DNA from: an uncultured Candidatus Saccharibacteria bacterium
Lineage (GTDB): Bacteria > Patescibacteriota > Saccharimonadia > Saccharimonadales > Saccharimonadaceae
Direction: 5' to 3'
Assembly: GCA_937981355.1 (NCBI GenBank)
Contig: CALJPD010000011.1
Coordinates: forward strand, 62,001-126,000
Length of the DNA stretch: 64,000 nucleotides
Shown here: positions 8,335 to 16,895 of the stretch, piece by piece
How positions within the stretch are numbered: the first letter of the stretch is position 1
Layout: each line of letters begins with the position of its first letter
Notes under the pieces: generated by a model
What the model was told of the DNA's origin: nothing
Database searches by the model: none
What the model saw: the letters and a program-made list of their open reading frames with translations, nothing else
Translations under genes and position numbers: made by a program

Positions 8335-9086
8335 CTATCGCCTTCCACCATCAACTGGTATTACGGTGCCCGTTATATACCTTGCTGCTCACTCGCAAGG
8401 AAGACGATAACTCGTGCAATGTCACGAGGATGAGCAATACGACCAAGAAGAATCTGCTTTTTAGCGTCTGCTATGACATCACTTGGGAGGTCTTTATTCA
8501 TGTCCGTGTCCACCCAACCAGGAGCAACACCATTCACTCGTATATAGGGTGCATACTGCGTAGCAAGTGTCTTTGTTATTGATTGAACCGCCGCTTTGCT
8601 AGCAGCATAGTCTATATTGTCGGGATAAAAATCAAACATCCCGGCTGTCGATGCGACATTGATTATAGATCCTTGGCCAGCAGTTTCTTGTATCATACGC
8701 CCAAAGATCTTCCCCGACAAAAGAACACTATAGACATTTGTATCAAAAATCGTTCGATAATCCGCAAAAGTGTGCTCTTCATACGGTTTGTCAATAATGA
8801 CTCCTGCGTTATTAACAACGATATCAAGCGACGAGAAAGTACATTTTATACGATCCGCTATAGCTTGCACCGCAGCTTCATCAGATACATCAGCCTGAAT
8901 CGCGATAACCTTCACTTTGTAACGATTACTCATCTCATGAACTATCTTTTGTACACTATGCTGGGCAGATGATTTATAATTCATAACCACATTCGCCCCA
9001 GCATGAGCAAACTCTTCAGCAGTTGCACGCCCGATACCTCTTACAGCTCCCGTTATAAGTACTGTTTTGCCCGCCAATCCATCCAT
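8335..9086 (-). pseudogene. SDR oxidoreductase (FabG-like) with C-terminal frameshift
   Basis: Short-chain dehydrogenase with the NAD(P) motif TGAVRGIG, NNAG, catalytic Ser in NVASTAG and Tyr/Lys in YAASK, plus VAPGWVDTD. As read, it stops early after SEQQGI (stop at 8373). One base further on the frame continues YITGTVIPVDGGRR-stop, exactly the expected family C-terminus, ending at 8335 just before the next gene. A single-base deletion near 8380 therefore removes about 14 residues that pack near the cofactor pocket. It is either a recent mutation or an assembly indel; the rest is intact. Confidence 0.75.
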
Positions 9087-9095
9087 TGCTAATTG

Positions 9096-9668
9096 CTATG
9101 CTACCTCTCCCTTATTTCTATCAATGAAATCATTGCTGTATAGATACCGTAATAATACCATCGCGATTCTATCCTCGCGCATGTCACCTTTCAAGGCCAT
9201 TTCGCGCACCTCATCATACGAGAACCACAGGTCTGTCTGAATCATTTCGCCGTCCTCAAGTTGCTGCCCATCATCACTTTTTATAAAATTCGTTGCAACA
9301 AATGTATATAAATCCCACTTCACCGTCGCACCAAGTGTCGAGGTATGAATATGCTGCGGATCGACAATCGTGTAGCCCGTCTCTTCTTGCACCTCATGCA
9401 CAGCCTTCGTCGTCGCGGCTTGAATTATGTCAACATGCTGAGCGCGAGCGGCTTGGTAATCGGCACGTGAATCAAATACCTTACCCCCTGGCAGGCGATA
9501 ATCATATCCATCCAGCTCATGACGAAATTCGCGGGTGAGCAAGATTTTACCACTGTTTTGATCATCAAGTATAATGCGCACGCCTGGCGCTCGCACCACC
9601 CTTTCCCAGCCCTTGTCATTATGTTGGACATCAAACATCATGCTCGCAAAAGCTGTGTGCCAGCCCAT
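9096..9668 (-). CDS. Nudix hydrolase with expanded Nudix box
   Basis: 190 residues. LPGGK starts the Nudix motif, but about 14 extra residues intervene before AVHEVQEETGY, and the usual Arg of REUxEE is His. The two catalytic glutamates of the helix remain. The expanded box resembles ADP-ribose pyrophosphatase relatives, but the substrate cannot be assigned. ATG at 9668; the gene precedes the SDR with a 9-nt gap. It is the last of three Nudix genes in the block that separates the lepA halves. Confidence 0.75.
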   Translation of the reverse strand: MGWHTAFASMMFDVQHNDKGWERVVRAPGVRIILDDQNSGKILLTREFRHELDGYDYRLPGGKVFDSRADYQAARAQHVDIIQAATTKAVHEVQEETGYTIVDPQHIHTSTLGATVKWDLYTFVATNFIKSDDGQQLEDGEMIQTDLWFSYDEVREMALKGDMREDRIAMVLLRYLYSNDFIDRNKGEVA

Positions 9669-9754
9669 TTTTGCTTCGCTTTCCCGTTATGTGTTGTGTC
9701 CTTTTCTGTCAGGAGTCTTTCTTGCGTCATACCAATCCTCTACTAGGCAGAATA

Positions 9755-10258
9755 TTACCGTTCCTCTATCATCTGCACCACACCCGTCTCGTTATACCTC
9801 TGGTAGGCAGTGAGAATTTGGCGTGTAGCGTCATTCGTATTGAGCTGCAATGCTTCGTCTAGCGAGAACCACTGGCCTGTCGCTACTTCCTCAGTATCAG
9901 TGTGTAGTGCCTCGCTTTGCCATTGCTTAAGGCAAAACACTACGGTAAAGGCTTGCGTGTCACCATCGGGATAATGATACACCCGTCCTGGGCCAGACTG
10001 CGTTGCAAAGAGCTCAAGGTCGCTGGCGTGCGCAGTGATTCCTGCTTCTTCACGCAGCTCATGTAGTGCCGCACTGGTATAACTATCGCCTTCCTCGACG
10101 TGGCCGCCCACTGTACTCCATCGATCAAAGGCTTTAGTGTAGACGAGCTTGACACGCCCTGTTTCATCAACAGGCAAGACATCAACAGTCGTCGTGAGTA
10201 ATTTCTTATCCCCAACCTTCTGGCGCAACTGCCACACATACGAGCCAACGTACCCCAT
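9755..10258 (-). CDS. Nudix hydrolase
   Basis: 167 residues with a full Nudix box, GGHVEEGDSYTSAALHELREEAGI near residue 55. The WSTVGGH lead-in and the TEEVATGQWFSLDEAL tail are typical of 8-oxo-dGTPase/NTP pyrophosphatase-like members. The start lies 2 nt after the YdcF-like gene, so the two are co-transcribed. Cytoplasmic; probably cleaves a nucleoside diphosphate-X or damaged nucleotide (substrate unknown). Confidence 0.8.
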   Translation of the reverse strand: MGYVGSYVWQLRQKVGDKKLLTTTVDVLPVDETGRVKLVYTKAFDRWSTVGGHVEEGDSYTSAALHELREEAGITAHASDLELFATQSGPGRVYHYPDGDTQAFTVVFCLKQWQSEALHTDTEEVATGQWFSLDEALQLNTNDATRQILTAYQRYNETGVVQMIEER

Positions 10259-10260
10259 AT

Positions 10261-11103
10261 TTACACTCCCTTCTCTGCCGCCAGCAGATGATCAATGGTA
10301 CTTTCTATTATGATTTTAGCATATTCGTTGAGGATGAGGCGGCGGCCACGGTCGGTTGCTACCCATGTGTCCGCTCTCAAGACTGGGCTTGGCTCAGGGC
10401 TTGTGGTAAAGATCTCTACTGGCCACGGCGCAAACTTATACATATTCATCTCTGCACGGCGAACATTAAATTCGCTCGTCACCAATGTAATGCGTCGTGG
10501 ACACCACAGCATCGCTTCCCAGCAGTCAATACTACGCTTCACATTGTCTGGGATGGATATTGATCGATCTTCGCTAATGATATCTCTTGCCGGGACACCA
10601 TGGTCTTGAGCATACTCCGCCATGCGCCAAGCTTCGACTACAGGAGTATCTTTGCTGTAGGCAACTGCCCAGCGCGGTGAGACACCAGCAATCGTTATTT
10701 TGGGAGCAACACCAGCATGATACAGCTCCACTGCAGTAGCAATTCGCCGATTCTCTGCCGAGCCAAACACCAGTATGACATCCGACGGCCTTGGTGGGTT
10801 ACCCTTCGCGAGTAACTCGTAGAGTGTGGCAGCTTCGCTATGATGAGCATGTTGAGCCAAATAATCAGCTAATTGTGCCGTAAACCGATGAAGCTTCGAT
10901 ATAGTATCATCAAAATCGTATACTGTATAATGATCAAAAACAGCTGTATCGATACCAGCGTGATGTGCAATCCGCTTCAGCTCCGTAAACAACCACGGCC
11001 GTGCGTCAAGATAATCCTGGTGCCGAGCTAACCGTGGCGATTCTTGGCGTATCATTGTGCGCAGTTCACTGGCCGATGGCAATTCCACACTACTCGTCCG
11101 CAC
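10261..11103 (-). CDS. YdcF/SanA-like DUF218 protein
   Basis: The DUF218 core is visible: ILVFGSAENRRIATAVELY, ITIAGVSPRW and ITLVTSEFNVRRAEM. An N-terminal helical region of about 90 residues precedes it. No clear membrane helix, unlike SanA/ElyC, so it resembles the cytosolic YdcF type. The longest frame reaches 11244, but its first 47 codons lie inside the upstream Nudix gene. GTG at 11103 or 11088, next to that gene's TAG, is the better start. YdcF binds S-adenosylmethionine; its role is uncertain. Confidence 0.7.
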   Translation of the reverse strand: MRTSSVELPSASELRTMIRQESPRLARHQDYLDARPWLFTELKRIAHHAGIDTAVFDHYTVYDFDDTISKLHRFTAQLADYLAQHAHHSEAATLYELLAKGNPPRPSDVILVFGSAENRRIATAVELYHAGVAPKITIAGVSPRWAVAYSKDTPVVEAWRMAEYAQDHGVPARDIISEDRSISIPDNVKRSIDCWEAMLWCPRRITLVTSEFNVRRAEMNMYKFAPWPVEIFTTSPEPSPVLRADTWVATDRGRRLILNEYAKIIIESTIDHLLAAEKGV

Positions 11104-11668
11104 GAGAGTCTCCTGCTTGCTGGAGAGTACTGGCGAGCAAAGCCCAGGCAGCGAGCATGGCGTAGTTGGTGATTGCACCAGTAGCGACCATGCGGTGGAT
11201 GGTGGCAATTGGCAGCCACTGCGAAATGATTTGCTCGGTATCATCCGGCCGGTGTTGGTGGTTTACCCCAGCATATTCGCCGTAAACCACGTGGAGCTTC
11301 GCGCTGGTGCGACGATTGTCGGCATAGAGCCAACCACACGCTCGTACACCCGTCATGGCAATGCCCGACTCCTCAGCCAGCTCTCGCTGCGCCGCCGCGC
11401 ACACATCCTCACCCGCCTCAATCTTCCCGCCCGGAAACTGATACAACACCTCATCCACCGGGTACGAATACTCTTGCTGCACCAAAATATTATCACCTCG
11501 GCGACACACTACGATTACCCCACCATGCCCGTGGTAGGGATAATGAACATATTGGATTGTCTTTCCATTTGGCAGCTCTACTGTATCTTCTGCGACGGTA
11601 AGCCGAGGATGCTCGAAGAGCATCCTCGACGATAGCATGCGCCATTTTTGCAGCTGATGTGATGACAT
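11090..11668 (-). CDS. Nudix hydrolase, ADP-ribose pyrophosphatase type
   Basis: 192 residues from the ATG at 11668. Nudix box GGKIEAGEDVCAAAQRELAEESGI, preceded by VQQEYSYPVDEVLYQFPGG, the typical ADPRase/NUDT5-like lead-in, and followed by GWLYADNRRT. It would hydrolyse ADP-ribose or similar NDP-sugars to AMP. The frame extends upstream to 11818 but then overlaps the membrane protein gene. It forms part of a same-strand run with YdcF and a second Nudix gene. Confidence 0.82.
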   Translation of the reverse strand: MSSHQLQKWRMLSSRMLFEHPRLTVAEDTVELPNGKTIQYVHYPYHGHGGVIVVCRRGDNILVQQEYSYPVDEVLYQFPGGKIEAGEDVCAAAQRELAEESGIAMTGVRACGWLYADNRRTSAKLHVVYGEYAGVNHQHRPDDTEQIISQWLPIATIHRMVATGAITNYAMLAAWALLASTLQQAGDSRADE

Positions 11669-11693
11669 GGTTGGTAAAATATGGATAATAGCT

Positions 11694-12311
11694 TTACCTA
11701 TTTGACTCTTTCTTAATGAAATTATTTTTCTTAACCCTAGGGATACGACGACGAGACAACACTGTAACCAGCCACAAACAGCCACTACATAAAACAAATC
11801 CAATTGTCGCAGGGGCAATCACCGCCAGACCAGCTTCACCAGAAAAAGTTATACTCCATAGTAATTTACCGGCAGCCATTAACGCCATGACTATCACACC
11901 TAGCCAGATATTTCGCCACCACAATGCCATGGCTAAAGTAGTAAAAGACAATGGTATAAGCAATGTGAGGAAAATCTTACTTAATGTCCATTCACCCCGT
12001 AAATACTGCTGCTCAACTTGCAAAAACTGTTGCACCTGTAAATTCGTTTCATCGGGCGGGGCAAACCATCCCATGCTGGTCAAGGTCAAGAATATCACCA
12101 TCATTATCCCTGCCCAGCTCCGCCGATAGGCAAACCAGCAAAACGGTATCAAGAACAACGGACGGATATACCAACTAAGCTGGTTGTGGTGCCGCTGCCA
12201 CAGCCAATCCCAAAAACTCGGAGTAGTAAATGCCGCGGCGATGAATAGCATAATCAACCCAGCAAACAAGATGGCGATGAATGTGTCGTACTTTTTTATC
12301 ACAGCCATCAT
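11694..12311 (-). CDS. Hypothetical polytopic membrane protein
   Basis: 205 residues with about six hydrophobic helices and a basic C-terminal tail (RRRIPRVKKNNFIKK), suggesting a cytoplasmic C-terminus. A soluble loop (residues about 87-110) separates helices 3 and 4. TATAGT ends 7 nt before the ATG pair, predicting leaderless transcription. It starts 27 bp after the stop of the lepA N-terminal half, so it is the first gene of the block between the halves. Family not recognised. Confidence 0.65.
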   Translation of the reverse strand: MMAVIKKYDTFIAILFAGLIMLFIAAAFTTPSFWDWLWQRHHNQLSWYIRPLFLIPFCWFAYRRSWAGIMMVIFLTLTSMGWFAPPDETNLQVQQFLQVEQQYLRGEWTLSKIFLTLLIPLSFTTLAMALWWRNIWLGVIVMALMAAGKLLWSITFSGEAGLAVIAPATIGFVLCSGCLWLVTVLSRRRIPRVKKNNFIKKESNR

Positions 12312-12338
12312 ACGATAAACTATACCACTATATTATAA

Positions 12339-13310
12339 CTACTCAAAGTATTTCTTGAGTGTCACTGTATCCCCCACCCGGGCCTCACGCGTCGTCTTCA
12401 GGTTGGTGACGATGTAGCCGATTTCACCGGTGCCAAGCAGTGGGTCGGGCTGCATGGTTGGGCTGAGGTGCCCTACTTCCAGCGCAAGGCCGCGGGCTCC
12501 GGTAGCCATCATGGTAATGTCCGCACCTTTCGGTATCGTGCCGTCTACCACGCGCACATAGAGGATGACCCCCCGGTAGTCATCGTAGTAGCTATCAAAA
12601 ATCAGGGCGCGCGTTGGTATGGCCGGCCTATCACTACCCTGCGCGGCCATACGCTCAGCCTGCACCGCTAGTGGCGACACTGGCGCTGGGATACGCTCGA
12701 CGATAGCCCGGAGCACTTGCGGTACATTCTGCCCAGTCTTGGCTGAGATATGAATAATATCGCTCTCATCACAGCTGAGTAGATTAATCACCTGCTTGGA
12801 GACGCGTGGCACATCGGCTGCTGGCAGGTCAACCTTGTTGAGCACCGGGATGATCGTGAGGTCCTGCTCCATCGCGAGATACACATTAGCGAGCGTCTGC
12901 GCCTGGATCCCCTGGCTGGCATCCACCACCAGCACCGCGCCTTCGCAGGCCTGCAAGCTGCGCGATACTTCATAGCTGAAGTCAACATGGCCAGGGGTGT
13001 CGATCAGGTTGAGGTCGTAGGTGCCAAGCTGAGGCACGGTATCATCGCTTTGGTTTAGTTTCGATGCTGACCCGCTCGTTGCCTGCGCACTGGTAGGGTT
13101 TGTATTGTCCGCACTATACTCATACTTCATCCGCACCGGGGCGAGCTTGATCGTAATTCCTTTCTCGCGCTCCAGATCCATACTATCCAGCAATTGCTGC
13201 TTCATATCCCGCTTGGTAACGGTACCTGTCAGCTCCATCATGCGGTCAGCCAGGGTGCTTTTGCCGTGGTCGATATGGGCAATGATGCAGAAATTACGGA
13301 TATGTTCCAT
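12339..13310 (-). CDS. lepA: Elongation factor 4 (LepA), N-terminal half as separate ORF
   Basis: 323 residues covering the GTPase domain and domain II. G1 is AHIDHGKST (11-19), DTPGHVDF begins near 104, and NKVDLPAA is the guanine-specificity motif. It ends VGDTVTLKKYFE-stop, exactly in the linker before the PLPGYKEVKP segment that opens the C-terminal ORF at 4322. About 26 polar residues (68-94, Ser/Thr/Asn/Gln rich) are inserted between KYEY and the DTPGH strand. It starts 3 nt after murJ, in the tilS-ftsH-murJ operon. Domains III, V and the CTD are absent here. Confidence 0.9.
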   Translation of the reverse strand: MEHIRNFCIIAHIDHGKSTLADRMMELTGTVTKRDMKQQLLDSMDLEREKGITIKLAPVRMKYEYSADNTNPTSAQATSGSASKLNQSDDTVPQLGTYDLNLIDTPGHVDFSYEVSRSLQACEGAVLVVDASQGIQAQTLANVYLAMEQDLTIIPVLNKVDLPAADVPRVSKQVINLLSCDESDIIHISAKTGQNVPQVLRAIVERIPAPVSPLAVQAERMAAQGSDRPAIPTRALIFDSYYDDYRGVILYVRVVDGTIPKGADITMMATGARGLALEVGHLSPTMQPDPLLGTGEIGYIVTNLKTTREARVGDTVTLKKYFE

Positions 13311-13313
13311 ACG

Positions 13314-14984
13314 CTAGCGTTTCCAGTTCCAGCCAAGGTTAATCCGTCCAAAGAAGATCTGCCGCAACCGATTAAGCACTGGCTCGGCCTCTTTAAGCCT
13401 CAGCCGCCGGCTGAACCATATATAAACCGCAAAGCTCACTATCGTGATCATAATAAATTTCGGGAAAGCAAGGAAGAAACTCTTATCGTTTGTGCCAAAG
13501 GGGATCATTACCACGCTCAGGTAAGCAGCTAAACCAGTTGGCACCGCAGCGATAACCATCTTGTAGATACTATTAACGAAGCTGCGGTCAAACAGCTTCG
13601 GCATACGCCGCCCCATGAAGAAGAAGAGGATAATCACCTCTACAACGGCAGTGATAGACTGCGCCCAAGCCAAGCCATAGCCTGGATTTTGGTTCTTCGA
13701 CCAGAGATTTACCAGGATAATCGCCAGGATAATGTTAAACCCAATCGCAAAGAACGAGATATAAAGCGGCGTCTTGGTATCCTGCTGCGCGTAGAAGCTA
13801 CGTGCTGCAATATGATAAATCGTGCGGAAAAATATCGTCAAAACAAGCACCCCAAGAAAACCCGATATCACTGCGTCACCCCGGTTATGAATAAAGCTCA
13901 CCACATAACCCCGTGCAAAGTAGGTAATAACCGCCACTGGCAGCGCTAACCAAATAATCACTCGGATCATTGCCTGCAATTCCTTACGGAAGAGATCCTC
14001 GCGCCCCGCCCCAAGGTGTTCCGTCATTTGCGGGAAGGCTGCATTGCTAATTGCCACACCAATCAAATTCACTGGCATCAATGACAATGCCGACGCCTGT
14101 TGGTAAGCCCGCACCGTCCCATCAGCCATGCGCGAAGCGAGGTTTGTCTCCACAAGACCATTGAGATAATCGATCCCTTGGTCGAGTGAGCGCGTCCGTA
14201 GCAGACGCAGCACCTGGCGAAAGCTCTTGTTCTTGCGCTTGATCATAAAGCGATAGTCAAAGTCCAAGCCAAGCAGGCCAATCGAGCTAACAATCAACTG
14301 TAGCACCGAGCCTAGCACCACACCTAGTGCTACACCCATAATGCCGCCATCAAACACCTGCCAACCAAAGATATTAATACCGTTCGTAAAGAAGGTCGCA
14401 CCGATGATAATACCAATGTTGTAGATCGTTGGTGCCAACGCATAGAAGGTAAAGCGCCCAATTGCCTGCTGCATACTAGCAATGACGGTAGAAATAGAGA
14501 AGAGGAATGGGTTGACCGCAATCACGCGCATCATACTCACTGCCAGGCTCCGCCCTGACTCGCTGAGCCCCGGCCCCACCACAACATTCACAAGCGGCTC
14601 AGCAAAGATCATAATCAAAATACTCGCCGCTAGGGTGGTGAGCGCTAAGAAATTGATCAAGCTCGAGCTCAAATCCCACGCCGACTGCTTGTTGCCTGAC
14701 GCCAAGCGCTGGTTAAACACTGGTATAAAGGATACGCTCAGCGCCCCAGACACCAACACAAAGAACATGAAGTCGGGGATAGTAAAGGCTACGGTATAGG
14801 CATCAGCACCCACTTTGTAGGTGTCGTAGTACATACCATTAATAAGCCGCTCACGATACATCCCTAAAACGCTCGATAGTAACGTTGAGCCTGCTAGTAG
14901 GGCAGCAGCATTCTTGATGTTTAGTTTGCTATTTGCTTTGGCGACGACTGAGCGGACACGCCGACGATTTGCTCCATGTGCCAC
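13314..14984 (-). CDS. murJ: Lipid II flippase MurJ (MviN)
   Basis: 556 residues, about 14 membrane helices, MOP-superfamily flippase that moves lipid II across the membrane for peptidoglycan synthesis. Typical MurJ opening ILSSVLGMYRERLI-like (LLSSVLGMYRERLI), then FFVLVSGALSVSFIPVF and the family Arg residues in the first half. A basic cytoplasmic N-terminal extension of about 22 residues precedes helix 1. The start is GTG, with GGGAGG 5 nt before it. It lies between ftsH and lepA-N with gaps of 16 and 3 nt. Confidence 0.9.
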   Translation of the reverse strand: MAHGANRRRVRSVVAKANSKLNIKNAAALLAGSTLLSSVLGMYRERLINGMYYDTYKVGADAYTVAFTIPDFMFFVLVSGALSVSFIPVFNQRLASGNKQSAWDLSSSLINFLALTTLAASILIMIFAEPLVNVVVGPGLSESGRSLAVSMMRVIAVNPFLFSISTVIASMQQAIGRFTFYALAPTIYNIGIIIGATFFTNGINIFGWQVFDGGIMGVALGVVLGSVLQLIVSSIGLLGLDFDYRFMIKRKNKSFRQVLRLLRTRSLDQGIDYLNGLVETNLASRMADGTVRAYQQASALSLMPVNLIGVAISNAAFPQMTEHLGAGREDLFRKELQAMIRVIIWLALPVAVITYFARGYVVSFIHNRGDAVISGFLGVLVLTIFFRTIYHIAARSFYAQQDTKTPLYISFFAIGFNIILAIILVNLWSKNQNPGYGLAWAQSITAVVEVIILFFFMGRRMPKLFDRSFVNSIYKMVIAAVPTGLAAYLSVVMIPFGTNDKSFFLAFPKFIMITIVSFAVYIWFSRRLRLKEAEPVLNRLRQIFFGRINLGWNWKR

Positions 14985-15000
14985 TGGTACCTCCCTGCTC

Positions 15001-16845
15001 CTAATGGAGCTTGGCCTCCGTTGGCAAAGTGGCGTCTGCCATCGCAGCCTTAGCTTCGTCTTCTTCTAGTGTTTCGTGAACAAGCAGCTCATCTTTGAGT
15101 TTCTCAAGCGCTGGACGGTTGTGCGAGAGGATAATCTCAGCACGGCGAGAAGCCTCTTTGATAAGCGCCTCTACCTCGTGGTCAATCGCCTCAGCAGTCG
15201 CATCGCTATATGGCCGCTCGTGAGTGATCTTGTCAAACACCATACCACCATTATCTTCATGGAAGACCTGGTCGCGGAGCTTTACACCCATGCCCTGCTC
15301 AATCACCATATCACGGGCAATCTCCGTCGCTTTGCGTAGATCACTGCCCGCTCCCGTCGTAATGCCATCGTCGCCATAGATCAGCTTCTCGGCGATCCGC
15401 CCACCCATTGCTCGGGCCAGAATATCCTTAAACTCGTATACATTGGTGTAGCTTTTGTCTTCTGGGGGTAAGAACCATGTCACGCCGCCCGTACCACCAC
15501 GCGGGATGATGGTCACCTTATGTACCGGATCGCTATCCGGCAAGACGTGCCCCACAATAGCATGACCCGCTTCGTGGTACGCTGTGAGTTCTTTCTCATG
15601 GTCGGTCATTACCTTGGCTTTGCGCTCGGGGCCAATTGCCACCTTCTCAAAGGCCTCGGTCAGGTCTTGGTTGGTGATCGTCTTCTTACCGCGGCGCGCT
15701 GCAATAATTGCTGCTTCGTTGGCCATGTTCGCGAGGTCGGCACCACTGCTACCGGCTGTCTTGGCAGCAAGCTTGTCAAGGTCGACCGATGCATCGGTTG
15801 GTTTGTTCTTGAAGTGCACCTTGAGGATTGCCTCACGATCCTTGCGCTCGGGCAGGCTAATCGTCGTATGGCGGTCAAAGCGGCCTGGGCGCAACAGTGC
15901 TGGGTCGAGCACATCGGCCCGGTTGGTTGCCGCTAGGATAATCACGTTTGTATCAGCCTCAAAGCCGTCCATCTCTACCAAAATCTGGTTCAGTGTCTGC
16001 TCGCGCTCGTCGTGGCCACCACCCATGCCAGAGCCACGTTTACGTCCCACGGCGTCAATCTCATCAATGAAGATAATGGCTGGCGCATTCTTCTTGGCCT
16101 TAGCAAAGAGGTCGCGTACCCGGCTTGCCCCCACACCAACAAACATCTCCACAAACTCTGAGCCACTAATGGAAAAGAACGGTACGTTAGCCTCACCTGC
16201 AACCGCTCGCGCCAACATCGTTTTACCGGTACCGGGGTTACCAACAAGGAGAATCCCTTTGGGAATCTTAGCGCCGAGGCTCTGATACTTCTTGGGGTGC
16301 TTGAGGAAGTCCACCACCTCTTGCAAATCTTGCTTGGCGTTTTCGTTGCCAGCAATGTCATCAAATACTACCCGCTCTTTATCAAGGCCATACAGCTTGG
16401 CCTTACTCTTGCCAAAGCCCATCGCTTGGCTATTCTGTCCCTGGGCTTGGCGCATCATAAACATAAAGAGAACGCCAAACAATACGACCGACAGGACAAT
16501 TGGTGCGAGATTCCAAAACAATAGGCCCGTCTGTGACTCATTTTGCACCTTTACCTCTGTTTTGTCGTGCTTGAGTCCTTGGGTATAGATAGTGCCATTC
16601 TCTTTGAGACTACGCTCGGTCGGCTTGGACTGGCCTTTGGGTGTAACAGTCAGCTCATTACCTTGGATCTCGATCTTGGCAATTTTGCCATTATTTGCTC
16701 GATTCACCACGTCTGAGAGCGGCACATCCTTAAGGTTAGCCTGCGGCGAATTAATAGCCCAAAATGCCAGCACACCCAGTACCACAATCGCCCAAAACAG
16801 CCCTAGACGCAGGGCATTGGTCGCTTTCGACGGTTTTTTATTCAT
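15001..16845 (-). CDS. ftsH: ATP-dependent zinc metalloprotease FtsH
   Basis: Membrane-anchored AAA+ protease for quality control. Two membrane helices flank a small extracytoplasmic domain (about 18-36 and 112-134, numbered from a GTG 12 nt upstream). Walker A is GNPGTGKT, Walker B IIFIDEID, then the SRH region and the zinc site HEAGH near 428. Normal length for the family. AAAGGAG overlaps the upstream GTG, so the ATG at 16845 with an 11-nt spacer is the likely start. Sits between tilS and murJ; tilS-ftsH adjacency is common in bacteria. Confidence 0.93.
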   Translation of the reverse strand: MNKKPSKATNALRLGLFWAIVVLGVLAFWAINSPQANLKDVPLSDVVNRANNGKIAKIEIQGNELTVTPKGQSKPTERSLKENGTIYTQGLKHDKTEVKVQNESQTGLLFWNLAPIVLSVVLFGVLFMFMMRQAQGQNSQAMGFGKSKAKLYGLDKERVVFDDIAGNENAKQDLQEVVDFLKHPKKYQSLGAKIPKGILLVGNPGTGKTMLARAVAGEANVPFFSISGSEFVEMFVGVGASRVRDLFAKAKKNAPAIIFIDEIDAVGRKRGSGMGGGHDEREQTLNQILVEMDGFEADTNVIILAATNRADVLDPALLRPGRFDRHTTISLPERKDREAILKVHFKNKPTDASVDLDKLAAKTAGSSGADLANMANEAAIIAARRGKKTITNQDLTEAFEKVAIGPERKAKVMTDHEKELTAYHEAGHAIVGHVLPDSDPVHKVTIIPRGGTGGVTWFLPPEDKSYTNVYEFKDILARAMGGRIAEKLIYGDDGITTGAGSDLRKATEIARDMVIEQGMGVKLRDQVFHEDNGGMVFDKITHERPYSDATAEAIDHEVEALIKEASRRAEIILSHNRPALEKLKDELLVHETLEEDEAKAAMADATLPTEAKLH

Positions 16846-16895
16846 CAGGGAACTCACTCCTTTCGTTCGCTTGCATTCTCACACAGTAATCTGAT

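Noticed and set aside
15584..16285. 233-codon plus-strand ORF opposite ftsH
   Set aside because: Antisense shadow of the conserved AAA+ domain; composition is not protein-like.
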